Made by a program: the position numbers and the translations under genes. A stretch of DNA of 64,000 nt, taken from the NCBI GenBank assembly GCA_963837455.1, contig CAWINM010000010.1, positions 1,054,001-1,118,000 on the forward strand, read 5' to 3'. Shown here one piece after another: positions 8,555 through 16,934 of the stretch (positions within the stretch are counted from its first letter, which is position 1; the number at the start of each line of letters is the position of its first letter). Origin of the DNA: DASYQD01 sp963837455 (GTDB lineage: Bacteria > Acidobacteriota > Thermoanaerobaculia > Multivoradales > JAIOJS01). The notes below the pieces were generated by a model. The model had not been told where the DNA came from, searched no databases, and saw nothing but the letters and a program-made list of their open reading frames with translations.

Positions 8555-10502
8555 GCGGGGCCGCAGCTCTCGCCGGCGCCGCGTCGACGCCCGCTGCCGC
8601 CGCAGCTGCGGGGCGCCAGCGCCACAGCGAGACCGTCGCCGCGCAGCGGCGCGCGCCTCCCTCCCTGGGAAGCGCGACGGTCAGCTCGCGGTCGGCTGCG
8701 GCGAGGGGGAAGCGGGCGGTGGTGAGCAGCACGGCCCGCGGTCGTTCCGCGAGAGTGAGCAGCGGCAGCCGCCCGGCGGGGACGAGCAATCCGCGCGGCA
8801 CGCCGGCGCCGTCGCAGCGTCTCCAGTGCAGTGCCAGCGAGGCCAGCTCGCCGGGTAGCGGTGGAGGCGCGAGGCTCAAGACGGCGCCGCCGCCGTCCCG
8901 CAGCTCGGCGGTCTGCGGTCCCGAGGGCTCCCAGCGGCGGCGGAGGACCACCAGCTCCGGTCCGTAGGAGCGGAACCAGGAGGCGCGCACGCGCTCGAGG
9001 CGCACCTGCGGCGCCTCGACGCGGTGACGGTAGCTGGCAGCAGACGGCCCCAGCAGTCGGCTGGCGGGGAAGATCTCGACGTCGGCGGTCGGTGGCAGGT
9101 CGCTGAGGCTGGTCACCCGGCGATAGAGCGTCGCGCCGTGGGCGGCGAGCTGCACCTTGCCCGTACCTGGCGGGATGTCGACCAGCACGCTGCGCAGCTG
9201 CAATGGCGCAGGCAGGCCACGCTCGACGTTCGAGCCGGCGAGCTCCCATGTCGAGGGCAGGCACTCGCGGTACGACCAGGTGAGAGGGTGGACGAGGAGC
9301 GCCGCCGCGGTGAGCCCGGCGAGCCACCACGCCACCGTCGGGCGCGGCCCGGGCGGGACGCGCGCGAGGGCGAAGGTGCCCAGTCGCCAGAGGGTCCAGG
9401 CGGCGTAGAGCGAGGTGAAGGCAGCGACCGGGAGAAAGTAGAGGCCGCGGAAGAAGCGCACGCCGACCCAGAGCATGGAGTAGCCGACCACCACCGTGAA
9501 GGTCATCGCCACCGGCACCGTCGCGGCGGCGCGAGGGTGCCGCAGGCAGCCCCAGAGCAGCGCCGCCGCTCCCACCACGGCGAGGGCGAAGACCGCCGCG
9601 GTGTGGTGGAAGAGCAGGAAGTCGAGCTCGCTGCGCAGCACCGAGGCGCCGGTGACGCCGACCTCGACTCCCTTGTCCCGACTGATGCGCCACAGCCGGG
9701 GGAGGAAGCGGAGGATCACCGCGACGTAGGGGTTGAGCAGGGCGAAGGTGAGCACCGAGGCCGCGCCCATCTCGAGCAGCCACTGCCAGCGTCGCCACTG
9801 CCGCCAGTGCGAGGCGAGCACGGCGAAGGCCGCCGGCCCGGCAGCGGCGATCCCGGTGTATTTGGCGGACACCGCCAGGCCGACGCCGCAGCCCGCCAGC
9901 CAGAAGCGCCGGCGACTCCCGGACTCGAGGGCGTCGAGGCTCCACGAGAAGGTCAACAGCAGCAGCAGCACCACCAGGATGTCGGGCTTGAAGATCGACG
10001 AGGCGTAGACGTGCCGCGGGGTGGCGGCGAAGACGAGCGCCGCCAACAGCCCGACCGCGGGGGAGACGAGGCGGCTGCCGATGCGGTAGAGCAGGTAGAG
10101 AGAGGCGATGCCGAACGCCGCCGAGAGCGCCCGCACCACGAAGTAGGCGGTGGGGGTGAAGTCGCCGCCGCCGACGGGGAAGACGCGCAGGAGCTCGCTG
10201 CCGGTCAGCCGGTAGAGGCGATCGCAGAGCCACAGCACGATCGCCTGCGGCACGAACGAGAGGCTGGGGTAGAAGGCGCTGAGGCGGCCCCAGGGATGCT
10301 GACCGAGCAGCACCGAGACGTTGCGGAAGCTGAAGCGTTCGTCGAAGAACCGCTTGCCGTCGAGACCCTGCGAGAGGAACCAGAGACGGTGCGCGAACGC
10401 CAGGGCGAGAAGGGCTGCCAGCATCCAGCGCGTGCGGCGCCGGCCACTAGGGTCCGCGCCGGGCCCGGGTGGTGCGGGCGCAGCAGCCGTTGCCTCGAGC
10501 AT
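8472..10502 (-). CDS. Membrane glycosyltransferase, GT39/ArnT-like
   Basis: 676 residues with about ten hydrophobic segments. The first loop carries FFDERFSFRN, an acidic motif like that in GT-C enzymes (GT39/PMT family), which transfer sugars from polyprenyl-phosphate donors on the outer face of the membrane. A soluble C-terminal region of about 240 residues follows. It is a paralogue of the gene at 11362-13281, which shares the FFDEXF motif and layout. It lies 5 bp downstream of the GT2 gene. The last ~60 residues are a low-complexity Ala/Arg tail within the overlap with the convergent SGNH gene, so the true C-terminus may be shorter or altered by an indel. Confidence 0.75.
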   Translation of the reverse strand: MLEATAAAPAPPGPGADPSGRRRTRWMLAALLALAFAHRLWFLSQGLDGKRFFDERFSFRNVSVLLGQHPWGRLSAFYPSLSFVPQAIVLWLCDRLYRLTGSELLRVFPVGGGDFTPTAYFVVRALSAAFGIASLYLLYRIGSRLVSPAVGLLAALVFAATPRHVYASSIFKPDILVVLLLLLTFSWSLDALESGSRRRFWLAGCGVGLAVSAKYTGIAAAGPAAFAVLASHWRQWRRWQWLLEMGAASVLTFALLNPYVAVILRFLPRLWRISRDKGVEVGVTGASVLRSELDFLLFHHTAAVFALAVVGAAALLWGCLRHPRAAATVPVAMTFTVVVGYSMLWVGVRFFRGLYFLPVAAFTSLYAAWTLWRLGTFALARVPPGPRPTVAWWLAGLTAAALLVHPLTWSYRECLPSTWELAGSNVERGLPAPLQLRSVLVDIPPGTGKVQLAAHGATLYRRVTSLSDLPPTADVEIFPASRLLGPSAASYRHRVEAPQVRLERVRASWFRSYGPELVVLRRRWEPSGPQTAELRDGGGAVLSLAPPPLPGELASLALHWRRCDGAGVPRGLLVPAGRLPLLTLAERPRAVLLTTARFPLAAADRELTVALPREGGARRCAATVSLWRWRPAAAAAAGVDAAPARAAAPLRARRGGSRRRQGAVARAPAAPPTPPG

Positions 10503-10507
10503 CGGCC

Positions 10508-11314
10508 TCAGCCCCGCTGGAAGCGGCGACGCAGCAGCAGCGACAGCGTCTCGCGGGCGGTGCGCCCCACCCGCATCTTGCTCAGACCGCGCTTGCGGTC
10601 GTAACGCAGGATGAAAGGCACCTCGCCGAAGACCAGGCCACGGCGGCGCAGCTTGAGCAGGATGTCGACCATGCAGGAGAACCCCGGCTGCTCGAAGAAG
10701 GCCGGGCCCTCCTCGGCGAGCACCTGCTGTAGCAGCGCGGCGCGATAGGCGCGGTAGCCGCAGGTGTAGTCGCGCACGCCGGGGATGCCGAAGACGAGCC
10801 GGAAGAAGAGGCTGCCCCAGTACGACAGCAGCCGCCGCGAGAACGGCACCCCGAGCACCCTGCTGCCGGGGCGATAGCGCGAGGCGATCACCACGTCGTG
10901 CCCCTCGCGTACGGCGCGCAACATCCGGGGGATGAGCTGCGGGTTGTGCGAGTCGTCGGCGTCCATGGTGACGATGACGTCGCCGGGGTCGGCGAGCGCG
11001 GATACCTTGACGATGCCGTCGCGCAAGGTCGCGCCCAGCCCCTGATTGCGCTCGTGTCGCTCGAGGAGCAGAGGCATCCTCTCGGCTTGGGCGCGCGCGA
11101 TGTCGGCGGTGGCGTCACGGCTGCCGTCGTCCACCACCACCACGCCGTAGGGCAGGCCCGCCTCGTCCATCGTCGTCTCGATGGCGTCGAGCAGCGCCGG
11201 CAGGGCGTCGGCCTCGTCGAAGGCCGGCAGCATCACCCAGACGTGCTGGCGCCGCGCCGGCGGTCGCTCGGCGGCGGCGCGCGCACGCGAAGCTGCGGCT
11301 GCGGCGAGCGACAT
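10508..11314 (-). CDS. Family 2 glycosyltransferase (dolichyl-phosphate mannose synthase-like)
   Basis: 268 residues from the ATG at 11314. GT2 motifs: VMLPAFDEADALP, VVVVDDGSRDATA, TMDADDSHNP (DxD for metal and nucleotide sugar) and a later GYRAYRAALLQ region. Enzymes of this type load a sugar from a nucleotide donor onto polyprenyl phosphate, giving the donor used by GT39-type membrane transferases, and both neighbours are of that type. There is no obvious C-terminal membrane domain. The frame is open further upstream to 11665, but that part is arginine-rich and antisense to the neighbouring gene, and a TATAAT sits just before 11314. Confidence 0.85.
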   Translation of the reverse strand: MSLAAAAASRARAAAERPPARRQHVWVMLPAFDEADALPALLDAIETTMDEAGLPYGVVVVDDGSRDATADIARAQAERMPLLLERHERNQGLGATLRDGIVKVSALADPGDVIVTMDADDSHNPQLIPRMLRAVREGHDVVIASRYRPGSRVLGVPFSRRLLSYWGSLFFRLVFGIPGVRDYTCGYRAYRAALLQQVLAEEGPAFFEQPGFSCMVDILLKLRRRGLVFGEVPFILRYDRKRGLSKMRVGRTARETLSLLLRRRFQRG

Positions 11315-11321
11315 CGACGGG

Positions 11322-11327
11322 ATTATA
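11322..11327 (-). promoter_or_regulatory. TATAAT seven bases upstream of the GT2 start codon
   Basis: On the minus strand a perfect TATAAT ends 7 bp before the ATG at 11314. Transcription starting at the usual distance would begin at or next to that ATG, giving a leaderless mRNA. No -35 match is visible. Confidence 0.4.
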
Positions 11328-11361
11328 GGGGCCCGCGCGGGCGTACCCCCGGCCGGGGGGA

Positions 11362-13281
11362 TCAGCCGCCGCTGGCGGCCGGCGGCACCCGACCGGTGAG
11401 GCTCCAGCCGAGCAGCGCGGCGCGGAGGGGTCGATTGCACGGACCCTCGACCTCGACCTGCACACGCTCCCCCGGCGGCCTGGGAACGCGCTCCGAGTAG
11501 AACAGCTGCCGCGAGCGACGCTCGGCGGCGAGGTGCAGCGGCGCCGGCCGTCCGCCGACCAGCAACTCGACGGGGGAGGCGCCGGACGGCACCGACAACG
11601 CGAGCGAGAGGTGCGAGCCCGGGGGCGGCGCGAGGCTTCCCACGAGGTGACCTCGTCCCGCGCACTGCAGGGGCGTGGCATCCCCTCTAGCGGTCGGCTG
11701 CCAGCCGGGAAGGAAGACCCGCAGCGCCGGTCCGCGCCGTCGCCACGCGCGGGCGGCGACGAGGACGCTCGGCACGCGCCGGTCCCGCAGGCCCGAGGCC
11801 AGCGCCGCCGTCGCGCCATCGCCCTCGGCGACCACCACCGCATCGAGCCGCCGCCAGCGCTCGAGGTCGGCGGGCTCCGGCGGCAGGCGGATCACGGTGC
11901 CGCTGTGCAGGCCCATCACCAGCGGCTCGCCAGGGGTGCCCGTGACGGCCACGATACGCCCCTCGCGCGCGCCGAGCCGGGTGGCGAGCAAGGCGCCTAC
12001 CGCGGCGGCGGTGGGCGGCGTCCCCCAGACGTAGGTGGCCCCGAGCTCCGGTACCGCCGTGGCGGCGAGCAGGAAGGCGGCCGTGGCGGCGCCCAGCCAC
12101 CGTCGCCCCGTCCAGCGGTCGAGCGCCGTCTTCACGGCGACCAGCAGGTGCCCGGCGGCGACGGCGAGCAGGGGCAGCAGCGGCAGCCAGTTGTGCCGCA
12201 TGACACCGCGGGTGGCGAGCGCGTAGAGCGCCGGGTAGCCGAGAAGGAAGGCGAGGACCGCGGCGGCGGCGAACCTGCGCTGCGGCTGGCGGGTACGCAC
12301 CACGACAGGCAACAGCAGGGCCGCGCCGAGCAGTGCCGCGCCGCCGCCGGCGGCACCGAGGAACGCGGGGTCGAGGGCGGCGCCGGCGGCAGAGAGCAGC
12401 ACGGCGCCGTGCGTTTCTCCCTGCTGCACACCCTTCTTCGCGTAGTGGCCCACGGTACGGCCGAAGTCGCGCACGTACATCGCGCGGTCGACGAGGACGA
12501 AGGGGTCGAGCAGGAGGAAGACGGCGACCGCGACGGCGCCGGCGGCCACCAGTCGCACCCAGGCGCGCCGCTCGACGGCGCGCAGGCAGGTGACCGCGAT
12601 GAGCGGGAGGGCTGCGGCGGCGCCGTTGAACTTGGAGGAGCAGGCGAGGCCGACGGCGGCGCCGGCGTAGAGGTAGCGCTTCCAGGTCGGGTGGGCACCG
12701 GCTCTCGCGGCGGCGAGCACCGCCAGCACGACGGTGACGACGAGGCTGATGTCCTCGTTGATGAGCGACGACTGCCGCACCAGCTGCGGCGAGACGGTGG
12801 CGAGGGTGGCGGCGGCGAGACCGAGCGCGGGACCGCCCAGGAAGCGTCCGAGCGCCAGGGTCAGGGCTACCGCGAGGGTGCCGAGAAGCGCCTGCACCAG
12901 CCGGCCCACGTGGTAGGCGAGAGGGGTGAACGGGTAGGTCGCGGGCCGCTCGACGCCATTACCGATGCACGGTCCCGGCCCCAGGGGTCGCAGCTCGCCG
13001 CGCCCGGTGAGCGCCGCCAGCCCGTGCAGCCCACCGAGCGCGATCGCCTGCGGCAGGTAGGAGAGCGTCGGGTGGTAGCCATTGGCCGGTTTGGGATCGC
13101 CCGAGCGCAGCAGGTGGCCGACGTTCTCGAGCGCAAACTGCTCGTCGAAGAAGCGCCGCGGCGTGGGGTCGGCCCAGCCGAACCAGGCGCGCAACGCCAA
13201 GGCGACGACGAGGATGGCGAGGACTGCCGCGCGCTCGCGCCGCGAGACTCGAGGGCGCTCGGGGGTCTCGCTCTCCTGCAT
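11362..13281 (-). CDS. Membrane glycosyltransferase, GT39-like (paralogue)
   Basis: 639 residues, about ten transmembrane segments and a soluble C-terminal region. The first extracytoplasmic loop has RRFFDEQFALENVGHLL, matching FFDERFSFRN of the paralogue at 8472-10502. A further loop holds SSLINEDISLVV and a transmembrane start SSKFNGAAAAL, as in ArnT/PMT-type enzymes. It probably transfers a lipid-linked sugar on the periplasmic side. The 47-bp gap to the GT2 gene and common direction suggest the two are expressed close together, although the GT2 gene may have its own promoter. Confidence 0.75.
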   Translation of the reverse strand: MQESETPERPRVSRRERAAVLAILVVALALRAWFGWADPTPRRFFDEQFALENVGHLLRSGDPKPANGYHPTLSYLPQAIALGGLHGLAALTGRGELRPLGPGPCIGNGVERPATYPFTPLAYHVGRLVQALLGTLAVALTLALGRFLGGPALGLAAATLATVSPQLVRQSSLINEDISLVVTVVLAVLAAARAGAHPTWKRYLYAGAAVGLACSSKFNGAAAALPLIAVTCLRAVERRAWVRLVAAGAVAVAVFLLLDPFVLVDRAMYVRDFGRTVGHYAKKGVQQGETHGAVLLSAAGAALDPAFLGAAGGGAALLGAALLLPVVVRTRQPQRRFAAAAVLAFLLGYPALYALATRGVMRHNWLPLLPLLAVAAGHLLVAVKTALDRWTGRRWLGAATAAFLLAATAVPELGATYVWGTPPTAAAVGALLATRLGAREGRIVAVTGTPGEPLVMGLHSGTVIRLPPEPADLERWRRLDAVVVAEGDGATAALASGLRDRRVPSVLVAARAWRRRGPALRVFLPGWQPTARGDATPLQCAGRGHLVGSLAPPPGSHLSLALSVPSGASPVELLVGGRPAPLHLAAERRSRQLFYSERVPRPPGERVQVEVEGPCNRPLRAALLGWSLTGRVPPAASGG

Positions 13282-13399
13282 CGTTCGGGCGGGCGGGATC
13301 GGTCGGCTCGAGGGGGTCGCTGCCGAGGCCGGCGCCGATACTAGCGGATCGCCGGCTCCGACCGGAGCCGCACCGCTCCCGGCTCCGAAGGTCGTTCGC

Positions 13400-14212
13400 T
13401 CAGCGGCCCCCGAGCGCTGCCATCAGTGCCAGGCGGTGGTGTCGCGACACCCGCAGCTCGGTGCCGTCGGCGAGATCGACCCAGGCGTCTCCCTTGGCCT
13501 GCGGTCGCACCTGGCGTATCCGCTCGACGTTGACGATGGTCGAACGGTGGATGCGCACGAAGCGCGTGCCGTCGAGCTCGCGCTCGAGCTCGCTGAGGGG
13601 ACGCCGCAGCAGGTGCGTGCGCTTCCCGGCGTGCAGGCGCACGCAGTAGTCGGCGGCCTCGATCCAGTCGATGCTGTCGACGGCGACCACGACGGTGCGC
13701 CCGGTGCCGGTGACGAGGAGGCGCGACGCCCCGGCGGTCGTCGCCGGGGAAGAGGAGACCGCGGCGGCGGGCGGGCCTCCGCGGCCGCCGACCAGGCCGC
13801 GGATCCGCCGCGCCAGCGCGGCGAGACCGTGCTCGGCGATCTCGCGGCGCGCCCGCGCCAGCGCCTGCTCGAAGCGCGGGTCGGAGAAGGGCTTGAGGAG
13901 ATAGTCGAGGGCCTGCACCTCGAAGGCGCGCAGGGCGTGGGCGTCGTAGGCGGTAACGAACACCACCGCCGGCGTCTCCTCGGCGGCGAGCTCGGCGAGC
14001 ACGCCGAAGCCGTCGAGCTCGGGCATCTGCACGTCGAGGAAGAGCAGCTGGGGTCGATGCCGGCGCACGGCGGCGACGGCGGCGGCGCCATCGGCGCACT
14101 CGGCGACCAGCTCGACCTCGGGGTGGCGGCCGAGCAGCAGTCGCAGCGCGGCGCGCGCGTTCGGCTCGTCGTCGGCGATGACGACGCGAAGGGCCTCGGC
14201 AGCGACCGTCAC
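13400..14212 (-). CDS. LytTR-family response regulator
   Basis: 270 residues from a GTG that overlaps the histidine kinase stop by 4 bp. Residues 8-125 are a receiver domain (VVIADDEPNAR, phosphoacceptor Asp in LLFLDVQMPELDG, conserved Thr in VFVTAYD, Lys in LLKPFSD). After a linker, residues 170-270 are a LytTR DNA-binding domain (IDWIEAADYCVRLH, FVRIHRSTIVN, DGTELRVSRHHR). Regulators of this type bind paired direct repeats near promoters; no target can be named from this window. Confidence 0.92.
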   Translation of the reverse strand: MTVAAEALRVVIADDEPNARAALRLLLGRHPEVELVAECADGAAAVAAVRRHRPQLLFLDVQMPELDGFGVLAELAAEETPAVVFVTAYDAHALRAFEVQALDYLLKPFSDPRFEQALARARREIAEHGLAALARRIRGLVGGRGGPPAAAVSSSPATTAGASRLLVTGTGRTVVVAVDSIDWIEAADYCVRLHAGKRTHLLRRPLSELERELDGTRFVRIHRSTIVNVERIRQVRPQAKGDAWVDLADGTELRVSRHHRLALMAALGGR

Positions 14213-15336
14213 GTGGGGCGCTCCCGAGCCGGTGGCGTCTCGACCGCCGGCAAGGTGAGGCGAGCGACGACGCCGCCCCCCGCCCGCGCCAGCAGCTCGA
14301 GGCGAGCGGCGTCGCCGAACAGCTGCTCGAGACGGGCGCGGGTGTTGGCGAGCCCCACGCCCTCGACGGCGGGTCCGCCGCCGTCGATGAGGCCGCGGCC
14401 GTCGTCGTGCACCTCCAGCCGCAGCAGGGCGCCGCTGCGCTTCGCGACCACCCGCACCAGGCCGGCGCCGGCGCGCACCGCCAGGCCATGGCGCAGGGCG
14501 TTCTCGAGCAGCGGCTGGAGGACGAAGGGCGGCACCGCCAGGCCCAGCAGCGAGGGATCGACCTCCTGCTCGATCCGCAGGCGGTCGCCGAAGCGCACCT
14601 GCTGGATCGCCAGGTAGCGCTCGGCGAGCGCCAGCTCCTCGTCGAGCGGCACCAGCGAGCGCCCGCCACCCTCGAAGCTGGCGCGCAGCAGGTCGGAGAG
14701 GCGGGCGAGAGTCTCCACCGCCGCCGCGTTCTCGTCCTGGCGCACCAGCGCGGCCACGGTGTGCAGGGTGTTGAAGAGGAAGTGGGGCTGCAGCTGCAGG
14801 CGCAGGGCATCCAGCCGCGCCTCGGCGAGGCGCCCCTCGAGCTGGGCGGCGCGCAGCTCGCGGTCGCGGAAACGGCGGTAGTAGTCCACCGTGTAGCTGG
14901 CCCCGACGATGGCGAAGTAGACGAGCACCTCGAGGTGCAGCGTGCTGGTGAGGCGGCCGACCAGCTGGGCGGTCAAGGGCGCGCTCGCCGGCCGGCCGAA
15001 CGGCTGCACGGCGAGCGAGATGAGGACGCCGGCGGCGGCGTGGAGGCAGGCGGCGAGCACCGCCGCGGGCAGGTGGACGGCGAGCCAGCGTCCTGTCCGC
15101 TCCGGCCGCACGCGGGCGGCGAGGGCGAGGATGCCGGGGGCCATCGCCGCCCACACCATCCACGTCGCCACCTGCCAGGCGAGGAAGCGGGGGAGCGAGG
15201 GCGTGAAGTCGAGGCCGCTCTCCTGCCGCAGGCCGACGTAGACCATCGCCCCCTGCAACAACCCGAAAGCGGTGGCCAGGGCGATCACCAGCAGGGTGGA
15301 GCGCCAGGGGCGCGACGTCGGCATGGAGGCGATCAT
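14209..15336 (-). CDS. LytS/YehU-type sensor histidine kinase
   Basis: 375 residues: about four N-terminal transmembrane helices (residues 12-150), then a His_kinase domain with LQPHFLFNTLHTVAALV (phosphoacceptor His) and a HATPase with LLENALRHG (N box) and GVGLANTRARLEQLF (G box). It autophosphorylates and passes phosphate to the LytTR regulator, whose gene overlaps its stop by 4 bp. It has no periplasmic sensor domain of note, so the signal is probably membrane- or lipid-related or sensed within the helices. Confidence 0.9.
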   Translation of the reverse strand: MIASMPTSRPWRSTLLVIALATAFGLLQGAMVYVGLRQESGLDFTPSLPRFLAWQVATWMVWAAMAPGILALAARVRPERTGRWLAVHLPAAVLAACLHAAAGVLISLAVQPFGRPASAPLTAQLVGRLTSTLHLEVLVYFAIVGASYTVDYYRRFRDRELRAAQLEGRLAEARLDALRLQLQPHFLFNTLHTVAALVRQDENAAAVETLARLSDLLRASFEGGGRSLVPLDEELALAERYLAIQQVRFGDRLRIEQEVDPSLLGLAVPPFVLQPLLENALRHGLAVRAGAGLVRVVAKRSGALLRLEVHDDGRGLIDGGGPAVEGVGLANTRARLEQLFGDAARLELLARAGGGVVARLTLPAVETPPARERPT

Positions 15337-15531
15337 CCGGGGCGGAGCCTATGGTGAGGAGGACCCTCGACGCTCACCCTCCGTGGGTCGCGCCGCGATG
15401 GCTCCACCGCGACGCCATTCTCGCCTCTAGCGGTAGCTCGCGCTGGCCGCACGCCGGGCATTGCAGCCAGCCGCCCTCGCGGCGCAGCGAGCGGGGTCGC
15501 CGGTCGGCAGCGGAGGACCGATACTGTGGCC

Positions 15532-16602
15532 ATGACGTGGAGGCTGGCCATGCTGCACCCTCACCGCGGATGGCTCCGACCCGCGCCGCTCCTCGCCAGC
15601 CTGGCGACGATCTGCCTGCTGCGCGTGGGGGCACCGGCCCACGCGCAGGGCGCCACCGCGTCCGCCACGCCGCCGCAACGGGAGCTCTACGTGCAGGACG
15701 CCACCATCTCGCCGGACGGCAAGCTAGTGGCCTTCTCTCGCTACGAGGCGACAGGGCCCTACGACGACGACCACTGGACGCTGTGGGTGGCGGAGCGGGA
15801 CGGCTCGCCCCCGACTGGTGCTGCGGCGCGCGGTCTACGCCGCGTTCTCCCCCGACGGGCAACGGCTGGCGGCGGGGATGCACGTCGACGGCGACTGGGA
15901 GCTGGTGACCGTGCGCACCGACGGCGGCGACCTGCGACAGATCACGCATCGCGCCGGAGAGGACGAGGTGCCGAGCTGGCTCCCGACGGCAAATCGCTCG
16001 TCTACACCGCCAAGGTCGACGGCAACCTCGACCTCTACGAGGTGGCCGCGACGGGCGGGACGCCGCGCCGGCTCACCAGCGACCCCGCCGCCGACTACAA
16101 CCCCAGGGTCTCGCCCGACGGTAAGCGGATCGTGGAGCCGGCGCTCTACTCCGGCTATCCGGAGGTGTCTCCCGACAGCCGCCGCGTCGTCTTCCTCTCC
16201 AATCGCGACGGCGCCGAGGACCTCTACGTGATGCCGGCAGAGGGCGGCGCTGCGACGCGCCTCACCTCCACCGCCGAGCTCGAGGGGGATCCCAGGTGGT
16301 CGGCCGACGGCCGCGACATCCGCTTCGCCGGCTTCGCCGAGCGCGCCGCCTCTGCCGATGGCAAGCGCCTCGCCTTCCAGACCAGCGCCAAGGGCAAGCC
16401 GGGCCACCTGTGGGTGCTCGACCTGGCGAGTGGAGCGGTGCGCAAGCTAGCGCCGCACGAGCAACCCTACGACGACGAGTGCCCGAGCTGGTTCCCCGAC
16501 GGCCGGCACCTCGCCTTCCAGAGCGACCGCAGCGGCCGGATGGAGGTGTGGGTGATGGCTGCCGACGGCAGTGCCGCGCGGCAGCTGACGGGTCTTCGAT
16601 AG
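15532..16602 (+). CDS. Secreted TolB-like beta-propeller protein (two compensating frameshifts)
   Basis: ATG 15532 (GTG 15526 also possible) starts a signal peptide (LLASLATICLLRVGAPAHAQ). Repeated PD40/WD40-like blades follow: TISPDGKLVAFSRY, AFSPDGQRLAAGM, RVSPDGKRIVE, EVSPDSRRVVFLSNRDG and SWFPDGRHLAFQSDRSG. Blade 2 lies in a different frame (about 15812-15975). Removing one C from the CCCCC at 15808-15812 enters that frame and one missing base near 15975 returns to the first. It resembles TolB-type propellers, but no tol or pal genes are adjacent. It is probably a periplasmic binding protein of unknown partner. Confidence 0.7.
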   Translation: MTWRLAMLHPHRGWLRPAPLLASLATICLLRVGAPAHAQGATASATPPQRELYVQDATISPDGKLVAFSRYEATGPYDDDHWTLWVAERDGSPPTGAAARGLRRVLPRRATAGGGDARRRRLGAGDRAHRRRRPATDHASRRRGRGAELAPDGKSLVYTAKVDGNLDLYEVAATGGTPRRLTSDPAADYNPRVSPDGKRIVEPALYSGYPEVSPDSRRVVFLSNRDGAEDLYVMPAEGGAATRLTSTAELEGDPRWSADGRDIRFAGFAERAASADGKRLAFQTSAKGKPGHLWVLDLASGAVRKLAPHEQPYDDECPSWFPDGRHLAFQSDRSGRMEVWVMAADGSAARQLTGLR

Positions 16603-16730
16603 GGGAGGAGGAGCGAGGGCCCTCGTCGCGCGCGGTCCGCCACCTCATGGGGCCCTCCCGAGCGCTGGCGTGGCATCGGCCCTGGTGATCCTCGCGCCCT
16701 GCCGCTGCCCGCGCGGCTCGCGGCACGGGA

Positions 16731-16812
16731 TGCCGGAGGTGGGGATCGAACCCACACGCCTTGCGGCGGCGGATTTTAAGTCCGCTGCGTCTGCCAGTTT
16801 CGCCACTCCGGC
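16731..16812 (-). tRNA. tRNA-Leu (anticodon TAA)
   Basis: Minus-strand class II tRNA with acceptor arms GCCGGAG and CTCCGGC, anticodon loop CTTAAAA (TAA), a long variable arm and T loop TTCGATC. CCA is not encoded. A TATCAT lies 8 bp upstream but lacks a clear -35. An alternative TTGCGC-N18-TAATTA further upstream would give a ~30-nt leader. Confidence 0.95.
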
Positions 16813-16934
16813 CTCCCCCGATGATACCCGATGCATCGCCAGACCGGGGCCATAATTATCGTCGATACAGTGACTTGCGCAAGGGCATCGGAGCCGGTCG
16901 CGGGCCTTCTGCGTGCTAGACTGCCGCCCGCCCC

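Noticed and set aside
9024..10604. 526-codon plus-strand frame rich in Glu/Gly/Arg
   Set aside because: It is antisense to the GT39-like gene, whose transmembrane pattern and motifs are clear; the plus frame has only low-complexity sequence.
15532..16602. TolB of a Tol-Pal system
   Set aside because: No tolQRA or pal gene is adjacent and the propeller repeats alone are not specific to TolB.
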